Shown: positions 7,678 to 16,865, counted from the first letter of the stretch. The stretch is 64,000 nt of DNA from Fidelibacterota bacterium (GCA_947476895.1 CANJRX010000004.1:85877-149876); one strand, 5' to 3'. Notes: generated by a model not told the origin, from the sequence alone. A program made the numbers and translations.

Positions 7678-8928
7678 GTGGAAAAGCTCTCCCTTCCCAA
7701 AAGCAAAATAAAAGTTCTGCTGGTCGAGAATATCCACAAAAGCGCCGTGGACCTGTTCAAGCGCAATGGTTACGCCAATGTGGAAAGTCTGCGCGATGCT
7801 TTCGACGCCGAGGAACTGAAAAAGAAGCTTAAGGATGTGCACATCCTGGGCATCCGTTCGCGCACCAAGCTGACCAAAGACGTGCTGGAAGCCGGCGAAA
7901 AGCTTTTGACCGTCGGCGCCTTTTGCATCGGCACAAACCAGATCGATTTGAAGTGCGCCAAGCGCCTCGGCATTCCGGTGTTCAATGCGCCGTATTCGAA
8001 CACACGCTCGGTGGCCGAATTGGTGCTGGCTGAAATCATCATGCTGTTTCGCGGCATTCCGCAACGCTCTTGGGGTGCGCATGAAGGCGGCTGGGACAAA
8101 ACCGTAAAGGGTGCGCGCGAAATTCGCGGTAAGGTCATCGGCATCGTCGGCTACGGCCACATCGGCACGCAGCTTTCGATCATCGCCGAAGCCATGGGCA
8201 TGCAGGTGCGCTTCTACGACATCGTTGAGAAGCTGGCCTTGGGCAACGCGCAGCCTTGCGACTCATTGGATGAGTTGTTGGAAATTGCCGACGTCGTCAC
8301 GCTGCATGTGCCCGAGACGCCTGAAACAAAAAACATGATCACGGCCGCCAAGTTCAAGAAGATGAAAAAGGGAGCGTTCTTCATCAACGCTTCGCGCGGC
8401 ACGGTGGTGGATATCCCGGCCTTAGCAGAATCGGTGAAAAGCGGCCACGTCGCGGGCGCGGCGGTGGACGTATTTCCGAAAGAGCCTTCCGGTCCGGAAG
8501 AGAAATTCAAAAGTCCGTTGCAGGGTTTGCGCAACGTGATCCTGACGCCGCACATCGGCGGCTCGACCGAAGAAGCACAGGCCAATATCGGCGGCGAAGT
8601 CGCCGAGAAGTTGGTGAAGTATTCCGACAATGGCTCGACCTTGGGCGCGGTGAATTTTGTGGAAGTGGCGCTGCCGCCGCAATCCAACACCACGCGCTTC
8701 ATGCATATCCACCGCGACGAGCCGGGCGTCATGGCGCGCATTTCGGAGTTGTTCTCGCGCCGCGAGATCAATATCGCCGGCCAGTACCTGCGCACGGACG
8801 GTGAGATCGGTTACGTGGTGACCGACGTCATCGGCCGGGTGAAGGTGGGCATGGGCATCCGCAAGGACCTGGCGGGAGTGCCGGGCACCGTGCGTACACG
8901 CTTCCTCTACGAGGCCCCGCCTAAATAA
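7678..8928 (+). CDS. serA: D-3-phosphoglycerate dehydrogenase
   Basis: The 416-residue protein catalyses the first step of serine synthesis, oxidising 3-phosphoglycerate with NAD. It shows the substrate-domain segment IGTNQIDLKCAKRLGIPVFN, the Rossmann motif GYGHIGTQ and the catalytic region (SRGTVVDIPAL, LTPHIGGSTEEAQ). A C-terminal ACT domain begins near residue 340 (MHIHRDEPGVMARISELF). The length and single ACT domain match the E. coli-type enzyme rather than the ~530-residue form common in alphaproteobacteria. The GTG at 7678 is the only usable start in frame near the conserved N terminus. The TAA stop overlaps a palindromic repeat. Confidence 0.94.
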   Translation: MEKLSLPKSKIKVLLVENIHKSAVDLFKRNGYANVESLRDAFDAEELKKKLKDVHILGIRSRTKLTKDVLEAGEKLLTVGAFCIGTNQIDLKCAKRLGIPVFNAPYSNTRSVAELVLAEIIMLFRGIPQRSWGAHEGGWDKTVKGAREIRGKVIGIVGYGHIGTQLSIIAEAMGMQVRFYDIVEKLALGNAQPCDSLDELLEIADVVTLHVPETPETKNMITAAKFKKMKKGAFFINASRGTVVDIPALAESVKSGHVAGAAVDVFPKEPSGPEEKFKSPLQGLRNVILTPHIGGSTEEAQANIGGEVAEKLVKYSDNGSTLGAVNFVEVALPPQSNTTRFMHIHRDEPGVMARISELFSRREINIAGQYLRTDGEIGYVVTDVIGRVKVGMGIRKDLAGVPGTVRTRFLYEAPPK

Positions 8929-8947
8929 TTGTACCAGGTACCAATTA
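8927..8947. repeat. REP-like palindrome, copy 6
   Basis: The core GTACCAGGTAC is at 8931-8941 with AATT on both sides; the right side has one extra C. It follows the serA stop (TAA, 8926-8928) by 2 bp. Unlike copies 2-5 it stands alone rather than in an inverted pair. Confidence 0.8.
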
Positions 8948-8986
8948 AGGCGGGGAACTGATCGTAATAAGCAGCGTTAAGGGTGC

Positions 8987-10957
8987 ATGCGCCGTCACCC
9001 CAAAGCCGCGATTGTAGGAAGTGTTGTGCTCGGCGTCATCGCCGTGGCCGTCGCATTTCTGCTGCTTTACGACTTCAAAGGCTTGGCCGAGCGCCGCTCG
9101 TCGGCCGCTTTGGGCCGCCCCGTTACCATCGGCTCCCTTCACCTTGGGATATTCCCTCTCGAGGCCGTTCTTCAGGACATCAACGTCGCCGATGTGGCGC
9201 TGGGCCAGCCCAACCCCGCCAATAAACCCGCCTTCATGAAGGCCGGGCACGTCGACGCGGTGATTGGTTTCTGGCGGCTCTTGGGCGGCGATCTTGTATT
9301 TCGCCATCTTAACGTTGAAGAGGCCGTAGCCCGCATTGAACGCCGCGCCGATGGCTCCCTGACGTGGGAAGTCGATCAGTCAGCGCGAGATAAGGACAAG
9401 TCCGAACTGCCCGAGATCGCCGAGCTGCGCTTACGAGACGTAAAGGTCTACTACACCGACGCGCTGAACAAGGCCAAGCTCACGCTCAATGTTGATACCC
9501 GCGAATACGACGATGGCCGCGAACCCAGCTTGATCGTCAAAGGCGATGGCACCTACGCGGGCCAACCTTCCACCATCACGTTTACGGGCGGTTCGCTCCT
9601 GACTCTCCGCGATTCGGAACATCCTTATCCCATTGACGGCACCCTGGTGTCGGGCCCGACAGCCATTTCCATTAAAGGCACGATAACTGAACCTGCGCAG
9701 ATTACCGGCCTCAACGTGACGCTGAATGTCAAAGGCAAGGATGCGGCTGATCTGTACCGCGTTGCTGGCATCGCGCTGCCGCCGACGCCGCCTTATGTCA
9801 TCGACACCCACGTCGACCGCTACGGTGAACGCTGGATCCTTAAAAATCTCAAATGGACTATGGGCAAGAGCGATTTTGCTGGGGAGTTGGTCTGGGACCG
9901 CAGCAAGAAAATTCCTTTGCTAACGGGACACCTGCACGCAGGCAATCTTGCGCTGAAAGACATTGGCGGTTTTATCGGTGCGGCACCGGGTGAAGCCGAA
10001 ACGCCGGCCGAAGTTAAACGCGAAGCCGCCGCGCGCGAACGAGACCGGCGTGCAGGTGCGCCAGTGCCGGAGCAGACGGTAGCGGCAGAGTTGCTCATCC
10101 CTGATCGGGTCATCGACCTAGAGAAATTGAACAGCATGAACGCCAAGGTTCATGTGGAAGCGGACAAGATCATCGAAGACCATCTTCCGCTGGACACGAT
10201 GAAAGTCGACGTCGTGCTGCAGGACGGCGTCCTGACGTTAAAGCCGCTGGAATTCGGCGCCGATGCCGGAAAGCTGGTGATCAACCTGACCATCAACGGC
10301 CGTGCCAAGCCCATCACCACCGACTTTGCTTTAACCGTGCAAGGGTTCCCGCTGGAACGTGTGGTCGGTAAAGCCGGCGGTAAGAACACTAGCTGGGGCG
10401 CCATTGGCGGTCATGCCGAATTCAAAGGCACCGGCGATTCCATGCACCGTATTCTGGCCAATGCGGATGGAAACGTAGGCCTCGCCGTCGGCGGCGGCCA
10501 ATTAAGCCTGTTTTTGGTGGAACTCATGGGCGTCGATCTTGCCGAAACGCTGGGCATTATGTTGACCAAAGACAAGCCAACCGAGATCCGCTGCATCGTC
10601 GGTGACTTCGCGCTCGAGAAGGGCAAGATGACGGCGCGCACCATGGTGGCCGACACGCGCGATACCATTTTTACCGGGAGTGGCAGCATCGATCTAGGCC
10701 GCGAAATTTTGGACATGCGCGTGCATGCAAAGCCGAAAGACATCAGTCCGCTGACACTGCGTTCCAAGCTGCTGCTGACCGGCACGTTTGCCAATCCGCC
10801 CTTCGGGCCGGACCCGGCAGCACTGGTGTTGAAAGGTGGCGCGGCTGCTGCACTAGGCGTGCTGCTGACGCCGATTGCCAGTCTTTTGATGCTGATTGAC
10901 GCGGGCGGCGGCAAAGACGCTAACTGCGCGGCGCTGTTCGAGAAAGCTCAGAAGTAG
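8987..10957 (+). CDS. AsmA-family inner-membrane protein
   Basis: The 656-residue protein has an N-terminal signal anchor (residues about 8-27) followed by a long periplasmic domain. The AsmA hallmarks are GRPVTIGSLHLGIFPLEAVLQDINV near the N terminus and, in the C-terminal third, repeated beta-strand segments such as VGGGQLSLFLVELMGVDLAE and TGSGSIDLGREILDMRVHAKPKD. AsmA-like proteins form extended beta-groove structures implicated in moving phospholipid between inner and outer membrane. It is monocistronic by position: serA and a single palindrome lie upstream, and the converging CD-NTase-like gene begins at the next base downstream. A second AsmA/YhdP-like giant lies at 44-47 kb. Confidence 0.85.
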   Translation: MRRHPKAAIVGSVVLGVIAVAVAFLLLYDFKGLAERRSSAALGRPVTIGSLHLGIFPLEAVLQDINVADVALGQPNPANKPAFMKAGHVDAVIGFWRLLGGDLVFRHLNVEEAVARIERRADGSLTWEVDQSARDKDKSELPEIAELRLRDVKVYYTDALNKAKLTLNVDTREYDDGREPSLIVKGDGTYAGQPSTITFTGGSLLTLRDSEHPYPIDGTLVSGPTAISIKGTITEPAQITGLNVTLNVKGKDAADLYRVAGIALPPTPPYVIDTHVDRYGERWILKNLKWTMGKSDFAGELVWDRSKKIPLLTGHLHAGNLALKDIGGFIGAAPGEAETPAEVKREAAARERDRRAGAPVPEQTVAAELLIPDRVIDLEKLNSMNAKVHVEADKIIEDHLPLDTMKVDVVLQDGVLTLKPLEFGADAGKLVINLTINGRAKPITTDFALTVQGFPLERVVGKAGGKNTSWGAIGGHAEFKGTGDSMHRILANADGNVGLAVGGGQLSLFLVELMGVDLAETLGIMLTKDKPTEIRCIVGDFALEKGKMTARTMVADTRDTIFTGSGSIDLGREILDMRVHAKPKDISPLTLRSKLLLTGTFANPPFGPDPAALVLKGGAAAALGVLLTPIASLLMLIDAGGGKDANCAALFEKAQK

Positions 10958-11893
10958 TTAAGCGCCGGGGACTGGGAAACTTGGTCCCAGCACTTGCCGC
11001 CATTCTGCAGCCGCCTCAGTAACTTTCCCGCTTTTCAAATGATAATCGGCAAGCGTCGCGCGCCAATAGGCGGCTTTGGCCTTGCCGTGCCATTCCTCAC
11101 CAACTTCAATCTCTGTCTGACCGCCAGGCGGCTTGATGGCCCCGCGTGGCCGCACGCGCGCCCATGCCCAGAAATCTACCAACGCGCGTTCGAGTTCATA
11201 GGGGCGCGGTGAGCCGGAATAAAATTCCTGCGCCAGCAGTTCGAGCGCAAAGGATGCGACGGGCACCTGCGCGTGATTGCGCCAGGCTTTCAGTGCAGTC
11301 ATCAGAAGGCGCGGGCGACCGCCGTAAAGGCTGTCGGACAAGCGCAGTGTCGCCGCTTCGGCGATGGGGTTCGTTATACTCCAGCCCGTCGCGCGCGTGA
11401 GCGTGGGCACGCCGGGAACCAGATACGCGCCGTTGTGTTCACGGCAGGGCATCACCCTCACCCACACAGTGCCGCGCGGCACCAAGACGCCAGTCTCGGC
11501 GATGGTCACGCCGTCGAAGCGGTTCTTGAGCACCGCCCAGACGATCTTCAAAGCGTCACCGGCTTTTTGCGCCGTGAGTTTGGGCGGCAGCAAATACAAC
11601 ACATCGGCTTCGGTGATGGGGGCGACGGCCGTGCGTTTACCGACCGCGCCGGCGATCAGGTGATCGCTGCCGACGTCACCGTCGTTTTTGGGATAAAGCT
11701 CCGCGCGCAAAACGGCGGTCACATCGTCGCACACACCGCGCGCCACGGCATAAGCGGTGTGGCTTGGAACGACGCGGCGCAGAAACTCACCGAAGCACGC
11801 GCCCAGAACCGGCACCGTCGCAGATGTGGGAAACCCAGATATGCGTACCGGATCGGCGGCGGGGCGTTTGACGAGGGCGGGAGGAAGCGGCAT
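10958..11893 (-). CDS. SMODS/CD-NTase-like nucleotidyltransferase homologue with substituted active site
   Basis: The 311-residue protein resembles cGAS/DncV-like nucleotidyltransferases over its full length. Matching segments are AGAVGKRTAVAPITEADVLYLLP (residues 81-103, family pattern GSxGKxTxxxxxxDxDVxxxLP), the VMP...GAYLVP stretch, WSITNPIAEA, LKAWRNHAQVPVASFALELL and the terminal EWRQVLGPSFP. Key residues differ from the active family. The Gly-Ser is Gly82-Ala83, the first carboxylate of DxD is Glu95 (Asp97 kept), and the third metal ligand position (VDVVP in active enzymes) is Arg146. It is therefore probably inactive or strongly altered. There is no effector, E1/E2/JAB or HORMA/TRIP13 gene beside it. 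It follows nrdJ by 26 bp on the same strand. The start at 11893 avoids reading through the palindrome; a start at 11929 would make the repeat part of the protein. Confidence 0.72.
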   Translation of the reverse strand: MPLPPALVKRPAADPVRISGFPTSATVPVLGACFGEFLRRVVPSHTAYAVARGVCDDVTAVLRAELYPKNDGDVGSDHLIAGAVGKRTAVAPITEADVLYLLPPKLTAQKAGDALKIVWAVLKNRFDGVTIAETGVLVPRGTVWVRVMPCREHNGAYLVPGVPTLTRATGWSITNPIAEAATLRLSDSLYGGRPRLLMTALKAWRNHAQVPVASFALELLAQEFYSGSPRPYELERALVDFWAWARVRPRGAIKPPGGQTEIEVGEEWHGKAKAAYWRATLADYHLKSGKVTEAAAEWRQVLGPSFPVPGA

Positions 11894-11899
11894 CAGATT

Positions 11900-11918
11900 A
11901 ATTGTACCTGGTACAATT
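11900..11918. repeat. REP-like palindrome, copy 7 (perfect 19 bp)
   Basis: This is the most symmetric copy: AATTGTACCTGGTACAATT, a perfect inverted repeat about T11909. It lies between the nrdJ stop (complement of 11920-11922) and the ATG of the CD-NTase-like gene (11891-11893). It thus occupies the place where the ribosome-binding site of that gene would be. Confidence 0.85.
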
Positions 11919-11919
11919 G

Positions 11920-14900
11920 TTAGGAACATCCGCTGGTAGAGCCGCAGGTGTCGCACTTCATGCAGGTGCCATTGCGGAGCAGCGTGAAGTTGGCGCACTC
12001 GCCGCAGGCATCGCCTTCATAGCCCTTCATGCGCGCGGCATGGATGCCATGCACAGCGCGGCGGGATTCTGTGACTTCGGTGACGCGCGTCACCTTCACT
12101 TCTTCAGCGGCGTATTGCTGGTCCATGGCGAGCGCGCTGCCGGACATAGAGACCGGACCATTGGCCGCGGGCGTACTTGTCAGCGTTTGCGTGCCGACCG
12201 CACTTGCGCCGCCGCCGTCGCCTTTGTTGCGTCCGTGGTTTTTGAGGAAGTAGAGATTGCTTGAACGCACAAAACCTTTCGATACGGTTTTGCCTGCCAT
12301 CTCCATCAACTTCTCGGCCTGTTCGCCGATACCCATGGCATCGGGCGCGATGTCGTGAGTCTCGACGTGCGCGAGGTCATGGCGATCCAGATAACTCACG
12401 GCCAGTTCGCGGAAGATGTAGTCCAAAATCGACGTCGCCATCTTGATGGACGAGTTGCCTTCCACAGGGCCAGACGGATCAAACCGCGTGAAGGTAAAGG
12501 CATCGACGTATTCTTCCAGTGGCACGCCGTATTGCAGGCCGATGGAAATGGCGATGGCGAAGTTGTTCATAAGGCTGCGGAAGGCGGCTCCCTCTTTGTG
12601 CATGTCGACAAAGATTTCACCGAGCTTGCCGTCTTCATATTCGCCGGTGCGCACATAGACTTTGTGACCGCCGACGATGGCTTTCTGGGTGTAACCTTTG
12701 CGGCGTTCAGGAAGACGTTGGCGCTCGCGTTCCACCACGCGCTCGATGATGCGCTCAACCGTAACTTCGGCGCGTGCAGCTGCGGGCGCTTGCACGACCG
12801 TTTCAACGGCATCTTCATCGTCGAATTCATCTTCAAACAGACTGGCCGCCAAAGGCTGCGAAAGCTTCGACCCATCGCGATAAAGCGCGTTGGCCTTCAG
12901 GCCCAGCTTCCACGACTTCATGTAAGCGTTGGCGCAATCGGCGATGCTGGCCGCGTTGGGCATATTGACGGTTTTGGAGATCGCGCCCGAGATGAAAGGC
13001 TGCGATGTCGCCATCATGCCGATGTGGCTGTCGACCGAGAGGAAGCGTGTGCCGATGCGGCCGCAGGGGCTCGCGCAATCAAACACAGGCAGGTGCTCGG
13101 CCTTCAGATGCGGCGCACCTTCCAGGGTCATGGCGCCGCAAACGAACGCATTAGCGGCATCGATCTCGGCTTTGGAGAAGCCCAGCGCTTCAAGCATGTT
13201 GAAGCCCACATCGTCCAACTGCTCGGAATCAAAGCCCAGCTTGTTGATGCAGAATTCATCGCCCAGTGTATAGCGGTTGAACACGAACTTGATGTCGAAG
13301 GCATCGCTCAGCGACTTCTCGATCGCTTCAAGGGCGTTTTTGTCGAAGCCGCGGTCGGCCAGCGACGTGGCGTTGATGGACGGCGCATTCTTCAGCGTCG
13401 CGCGGCCTACGGCGTATTCAATAATGTCTTCGACTTGGCGCGCGTTGTAGCCAAGCGTATTCAACGCCAGCGGCACGATGCGGTTGATGATTTTGAAATA
13501 TCCGCCGCCCGCCAGCTTTTTAAACTTCACCAGTGCGAAGTCGGGCTCGATGCCCGTGGTATCGCAATCCATCACCAGGCCGATGGTGCCGGTGGGCGCG
13601 ACAACGGTGACTTGCGCATTGCGGAAGCCGTGGGCGGTGCCGAGTTCCAGCGCCTTATCCCAAGCGTGCTTGGCGGCGTTGACGAGATTGGAGTCCGGGC
13701 AATCGGCGGCGTTGAGCGCCACGGGCTTTGCGCGCAGGCCTTCGTAGCCGTCGTGATGGCCGTACGCTGCGCGGCGATGATTGCGGATCACGCGCAACAT
13801 ATCGACACGGTTGGGCAGGAAGCCGGGGAACGCGCCGTGTTCTTCGGCCATCTCAGCCGATGTCGCGTAAGCGGTGCCGGTCATAAGCGCACTGACAGCG
13901 CCGCAGAGTGCGCGGCCCTCGTCGCTGTCGTAGCCGAGGCCGTTGGCCATCAGCAGGCCGCCGAGATTGGCGAAGCCCAAACCCAGCGTTCGGAACTTGT
14001 GCGAAAGTTCGGCGATTTCCTTGGACGGGAATTGCGCCATCAGGACCGAGATTTCTAGCGCCATGGTCCACAGACGTGTCGCGTGCGTGAAACCATCAAC
14101 ATCGAAGGTTCCGTCGTCCTTGCGGAAGGCGAGCAGGTTCATGGAGGCGAGGTTGCACGCCGTGTTGTCCAGGAACATGTATTCCGAACAGGGGTTCGAC
14201 GCATTGATGCGTCCCGACTGCGGGCAGGTGTGCCAGGCATTGATGGTGCTATCGAACTGCACGCCCGGATCGGCGCACTGCCAGGCGGCTTCGCCGATGC
14301 GGTCCCACAAGGCGCGGGCTTTGATGGTCTTTACGACTTTGCCGCCGACGCGGCTGGTCAATTCCCAATCGCTGTCTTTCTCGACGGCATCCAGAAATTC
14401 ATCGGTGATGCGGACGCTGTTGTTGGAATTCTGGCCGGCAACAGTGGCGTAAGCTTCGGAATCCCAATCCGTATCGAATTCGGGAAACTCGGACGTGCTG
14501 CTGCCTTGCCGCGCGATTTGCAACGCGCGTTGAATGATGTTCTCGGCCACAAGGGCATTGCGCGCGGCTTTGATTTCTTTGCGCAGCTGCTTGTTGACCT
14601 TGGGATCAAAGCGTCCGTCAGTGTCCGCGCCGTCCCAGCTGCGCACAGCGCGCAAGATGGCGTTCAGATGCCGGCGGGTGATGCGCGAGCCGGTTACGAG
14701 GGCTGCGACCTTTTGCTCTTCGCGCACTTTCCAGTCGACGAACTCTTCGATGTCCGGATGATCGACGTTGAGGATCACCATCTTGGCCGCACGGCGCGTG
14801 GTGCCGCCCGACTTCACAGCGCCCGCCGCGCGATCGCCGATGCGCAGCCAGCTCATCAAGCCCGACGATGTGCCGCCGCCCGAAAGTTTTTCGCCTGCAC

Positions 14901-15618
14901 CGCGCAGGCCCGAGAAGTTGGTGCCGGTGCCGGAACCGTACTTGAACAGCCGCGCTTCACGTACCCACAAATCCATGATGCCGCCGTCGTTCACCAGATC
15001 GTCGGCGATGGATTGAATGAAACACGCGTGGGGTTGCGGGCGCTCGTAAGCGCTGCGTGCGGCGGTCAGCGTGCCGGTGCGGTAATCTACATAGAAGTGG
15101 CCCTGCGACGGGCCGTCGATGCCGTAAGCCCAGTGCAAGCCGGTGTTGAACCACTGCGGCGAATTGGGCGCGGCCATTTGCGTGGCCAGCATGAAACGCA
15201 TTTCGTCGAAATAGATGCGGGCGTCGTTATCGCTGTCGAAGAAGCCGGCTTTCCAGCCCCAATAGGTCCATGTCCCGGCGAGGCGGTCGAACACCTGGCG
15301 CGCGTCGGTCTCACCAACGCTGCGTTCGCTCTCGGGCAGATCGCGCAGTTCGGCGGTGGCGGCGGTTTTACGCCACAGGAAATCGGGCACGTCGTTTTCG
15401 GCGATGGGCACCAGCTTCGCGGGCACGCCGGCGCGGCGGAAATACTTTTGGGCGAGGATGTCGCAGGCGACCTGCGACCAATTTTGCGGAACCTGGATGT
15501 CGTTCTGGCGGAAGACCACCGAGCCGTCGGGATTGCGGATTTCACTGACCAGCGATCGAAAGCCGACGCCGTCATAGGGGGACTTGCCCTCGCTGGTGAA
15601 ACGCCGTGATACGCGCAT
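11920..15618 (-). CDS. nrdJ: Vitamin B12-dependent (class II) ribonucleotide reductase
   Basis: The 1,232-residue protein reduces ribonucleotides to deoxyribonucleotides with adenosylcobalamin as radical source, so it is oxygen-independent. Seen are the N-terminal [35 protein letters not shown], the active-site region [20 protein letters not shown] and [16 protein letters not shown]. The C-terminal redox tail is cysteine-rich: [28 protein letters not shown] contains two CxxC pairs. The length fits the long alphaproteobacterial NrdJ. The ATG at 15616-15618 starts the conserved N terminus. Three NrdR-like boxes lie 144-252 bp upstream. The next gene on the strand is the CD-NTase-like protein, 26 bp downstream. 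No cobalamin riboswitch was recognised. Confidence 0.95.
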   Translation of the reverse strand: MRVSRRFTSEGKSPYDGVGFRSLVSEIRNPDGSVVFRQNDIQVPQNWSQVACDILAQKYFRRAGVPAKLVPIAENDVPDFLWRKTAATAELRDLPESERSVGETDARQVFDRLAGTWTYWGWKAGFFDSDNDARIYFDEMRFMLATQMAAPNSPQWFNTGLHWAYGIDGPSQGHFYVDYRTGTLTAARSAYERPQPHACFIQSIADDLVNDGGIMDLWVREARLFKYGSGTGTNFSGLRGAGEKLSGGGTSSGLMSWLRIGDRAAGAVKSGGTTRRAAKMVILNVDHPDIEEFVDWKVREEQKVAALVTGSRITRRHLNAILRAVRSWDGADTDGRFDPKVNKQLRKEIKAARNALVAENIIQRALQIARQGSSTSEFPEFDTDWDSEAYATVAGQNSNNSVRITDEFLDAVEKDSDWELTSRVGGKVVKTIKARALWDRIGEAAWQCADPGVQFDSTINAWHTCPQSGRINASNPCSEYMFLDNTACNLASMNLLAFRKDDGTFDVDGFTHATRLWTMALEISVLMAQFPSKEIAELSHKFRTLGLGFANLGGLLMANGLGYDSDEGRALCGAVSALMTGTAYATSAEMAEEHGAFPGFLPNRVDMLRVIRNHRRAAYGHHDGYEGLRAKPVALNAADCPDSNLVNAAKHAWDKALELGTAHGFRNAQVTVVAPTGTIGLVMDCDTTGIEPDFALVKFKKLAGGGYFKIINRIVPLALNTLGYNARQVEDIIEYAVGRATLKNAPSINATSLADRGFDKNALEAIEKSLSDAFDIKFVFNRYTLGDEFCINKLGFDSEQLDDVGFNMLEALGFSKAEIDAANAFVCGAMTLEGAPHLKAEHLPVFDCASPCGRIGTRFLSVDSHIGMMATSQPFISGAISKTVNMPNAASIADCANAYMKSWKLGLKANALYRDGSKLSQPLAASLFEDEFDDEDAVETVVQAPAAARAEVTVERIIERVVERERQRLPERRKGYTQKAIVGGHKVYVRTGEYEDGKLGEIFVDMHKEGAAFRSLMNNFAIAISIGLQYGVPLEEYVDAFTFTRFDPSGPVEGNSSIKMATSILDYIFRELAVSYLDRHDLAHVETHDIAPDAMGIGEQAEKLMEMAGKTVSKGFVRSSNLYFLKNHGRNKGDGGGASAVGTQTLTSTPAANGPVSMSGSALAMDQQYAAEEVKVTRVTEVTESRRAVHGIHAARMKGYEGDACGECANFTLLRNGTCMKCDTCGSTSGCS

Positions 15619-15761
15619 GACCCGGAATCCCGTCCCAAAGCTCGACCAAAACCAAAACGAGGGTGAATCCCGAAAAGCAAACCGTCCGGCCCGCCTTTAC
15701 GGCAGGTCCCAGCTAACGGCTTGGTATTCCAAGCTTTTTCCCCTCGGTCCTCGTATCGCGC

Positions 15762-15870
15762 CCACTACATATTGTGGTAGCCGCGCGCATGGCCACTAGA
15801 TTACGGAAGGGGGGGGGAAGGGGCAATACGTATTGTGGTCAAAATGGCCTTTACCCACAGAATATTGGGG
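15762..15870 (-). promoter_or_regulatory. Three NrdR-like boxes upstream of nrdJ
   Basis: Three related 16-bp palindromic sites are visible: CCACTACATATTGTGG (15762-15777), GCAATACGTATTGTGG (15823-15838) and CCACAGAATATTGGGG (15855-15870). They resemble the NrdR consensus ACACWATATATWGTGT. The two distal boxes are centred 32 bp apart, the three-turn spacing known for NrdR box pairs; the third is 61 bp nearer nrdJ. The 352-bp gap between nrdJ and the NDUFA12 gene (15619-15970) also holds a G-run (15809-15817 and 15820-15823). I saw nothing else in it that I could support. NrdR repression of nrdJ is inferred. Confidence 0.7.
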
Positions 15871-15970
15871 TGCCTGGCGTCTTTACCCATTCCGGGAAAC
15901 TCGCCATAGTGCGGCCTCAGAGCTGGGCCATAAGAGGGGCCCGCCGGTCCCACCACGGAGTTGATTTGCA

Positions 15971-16318
15971 ATGACTTTCGGCACTTGGCTTCACACCAAG
16001 CTTCACGGCGAGTTGGTCGGCGAGGACGCCTACGGCAACGTCTACTACAAGTCCAACCGCATGCGTGGGACCCGTCAGGAACGTTGGGTGATCTACAAGG
16101 GCGAACCGGAAGCCTCGAAAGTGCCGCCAGAATGGCATGCTTGGCTGCATCACACCGTCGATGCGCCCCTCGACGCGCCGAAGCGCGATTGGCAAAAGCC
16201 GCATCAGCCTAACCTGACCGGCACCGCTCAAGCGTACCTTCCGCCCGGCGCCGATCAGCGCGGCGGTCAACGCGCCAAGGCCGCTGACGATTATCAGGCC
16301 TGGACCCCGGAGGCTTAA
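15971..16318 (+). CDS. NADH:ubiquinone oxidoreductase NDUFA12-family subunit
   Basis: This 115-residue protein is the bacterial counterpart of mitochondrial complex I accessory subunit NDUFA12 (B17.2), found in alphaproteobacteria. The signature is GELVGEDAYGNVYYKS followed by RWVIYKGEPEASKVPPEWHAWLHH. It sits on the peripheral arm near the ubiquinone-binding region and stabilises complex I. The ATG at 15971 follows a GGAG-containing stretch. It heads a plus-strand run with two MCE genes and the DUF2155 gene, a frequent alphaproteobacterial arrangement. Confidence 0.92.
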   Translation: MTFGTWLHTKLHGELVGEDAYGNVYYKSNRMRGTRQERWVIYKGEPEASKVPPEWHAWLHHTVDAPLDAPKRDWQKPHQPNLTGTAQAYLPPGADQRGGQRAKAADDYQAWTPEA

Positions 16319-16325
16319 GTTTCCC

Positions 16326-16865
16326 GTGGGCGAAGCCGCATCGCTTTCCAAAACTGAACGGCGCGAATACCTCGTCGGCATTGCTGCGTTCGGCGTGCTG
16401 GCTGCGGCGCTGACGTTCACCGCCTTAGCCAATCGCGGTAAGCAGCCAACTGAAACCGCAGCGCTCGTGTTGACCGCAGCGTTCGAGCGCGTGGATGGCG
16501 TGCATGTGGGTTCGCCCGTGCGCGTCGCCGGTATCAATGTCGGCACCGTGACGGCCGCCGGTCTCGAAGACAACAGCGGCGCGGTTCTGACGCTTAGCAT
16601 CACGCAAGCCATCAACCTGCCCGACGACACAGCCGCCGTCATTGAAACCGACGGTATTTTCGGCACTAAATACATCGAGCTGCATCCGGGCGGCACGGAA
16701 GATATGCTAAAAACCGGTGCGCGTATGTCCTACACGCAGAAATCCGTGATCATCGAAGACCTGGTGGCGCTGATCGTGCAGCGCGCCAAAGACGCGCGGG
16801 CGAAACCCGCCGTCATTGAAGAGCATGAGTTAGATCGCCCTATGGCAACCGAGGCCCCAAAATGA
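16326..16865 (+). CDS. MCE-domain (MlaD-like) protein, first of tandem pair
   Basis: This 179-residue membrane-anchored protein has one transmembrane helix near residues 16-35 and one periplasmic MCE domain. The domain is recognised by VLTAAFERVDGVHVGSPVRVAGINVGTV and by DTAAVIETDGIFGTKYIELHPGG. MlaD-type proteins form hexameric rings that carry lipid between membranes with an ABC permease and ATPase, which are not encoded here. The GTG at 16326 is the only start in a suitable place, 7 bp after the NDUFA12 stop. It overlaps the second MCE gene by 4 bp, suggesting translational coupling. Confidence 0.85.
   Translation: MGEAASLSKTERREYLVGIAAFGVLAAALTFTALANRGKQPTETAALVLTAAFERVDGVHVGSPVRVAGINVGTVTAAGLEDNSGAVLTLSITQAINLPDDTAAVIETDGIFGTKYIELHPGGTEDMLKTGARMSYTQKSVIIEDLVALIVQRAKDARAKPAVIEEHELDRPMATEAPK

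Noticed and set aside
141..11918. GTACC palindromes as intrinsic terminators
   Set aside because: The stems are short and AT-flanked, with no T-run after a GC-rich stem. A role at 3' ends remains possible but not as classic terminators.
10958..11998. CBASS defence operon around the CD-NTase-like gene
   Set aside because: The flanking genes are AsmA-like and nrdJ; no effector or ancillary CBASS gene is present, and the active site looks altered.
12355..14058. Long open frame antisense to nrdJ
   Set aside because: It is a shadow of the high-GC nrdJ coding frame, without a recognisable domain; the same holds for long antisense frames over parE, rne, glnE and tyrS.
15619..15970. Cobalamin riboswitch upstream of nrdJ
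   Set aside because: I could not find the conserved B12-box pattern; the palindromes fit NrdR boxes better.
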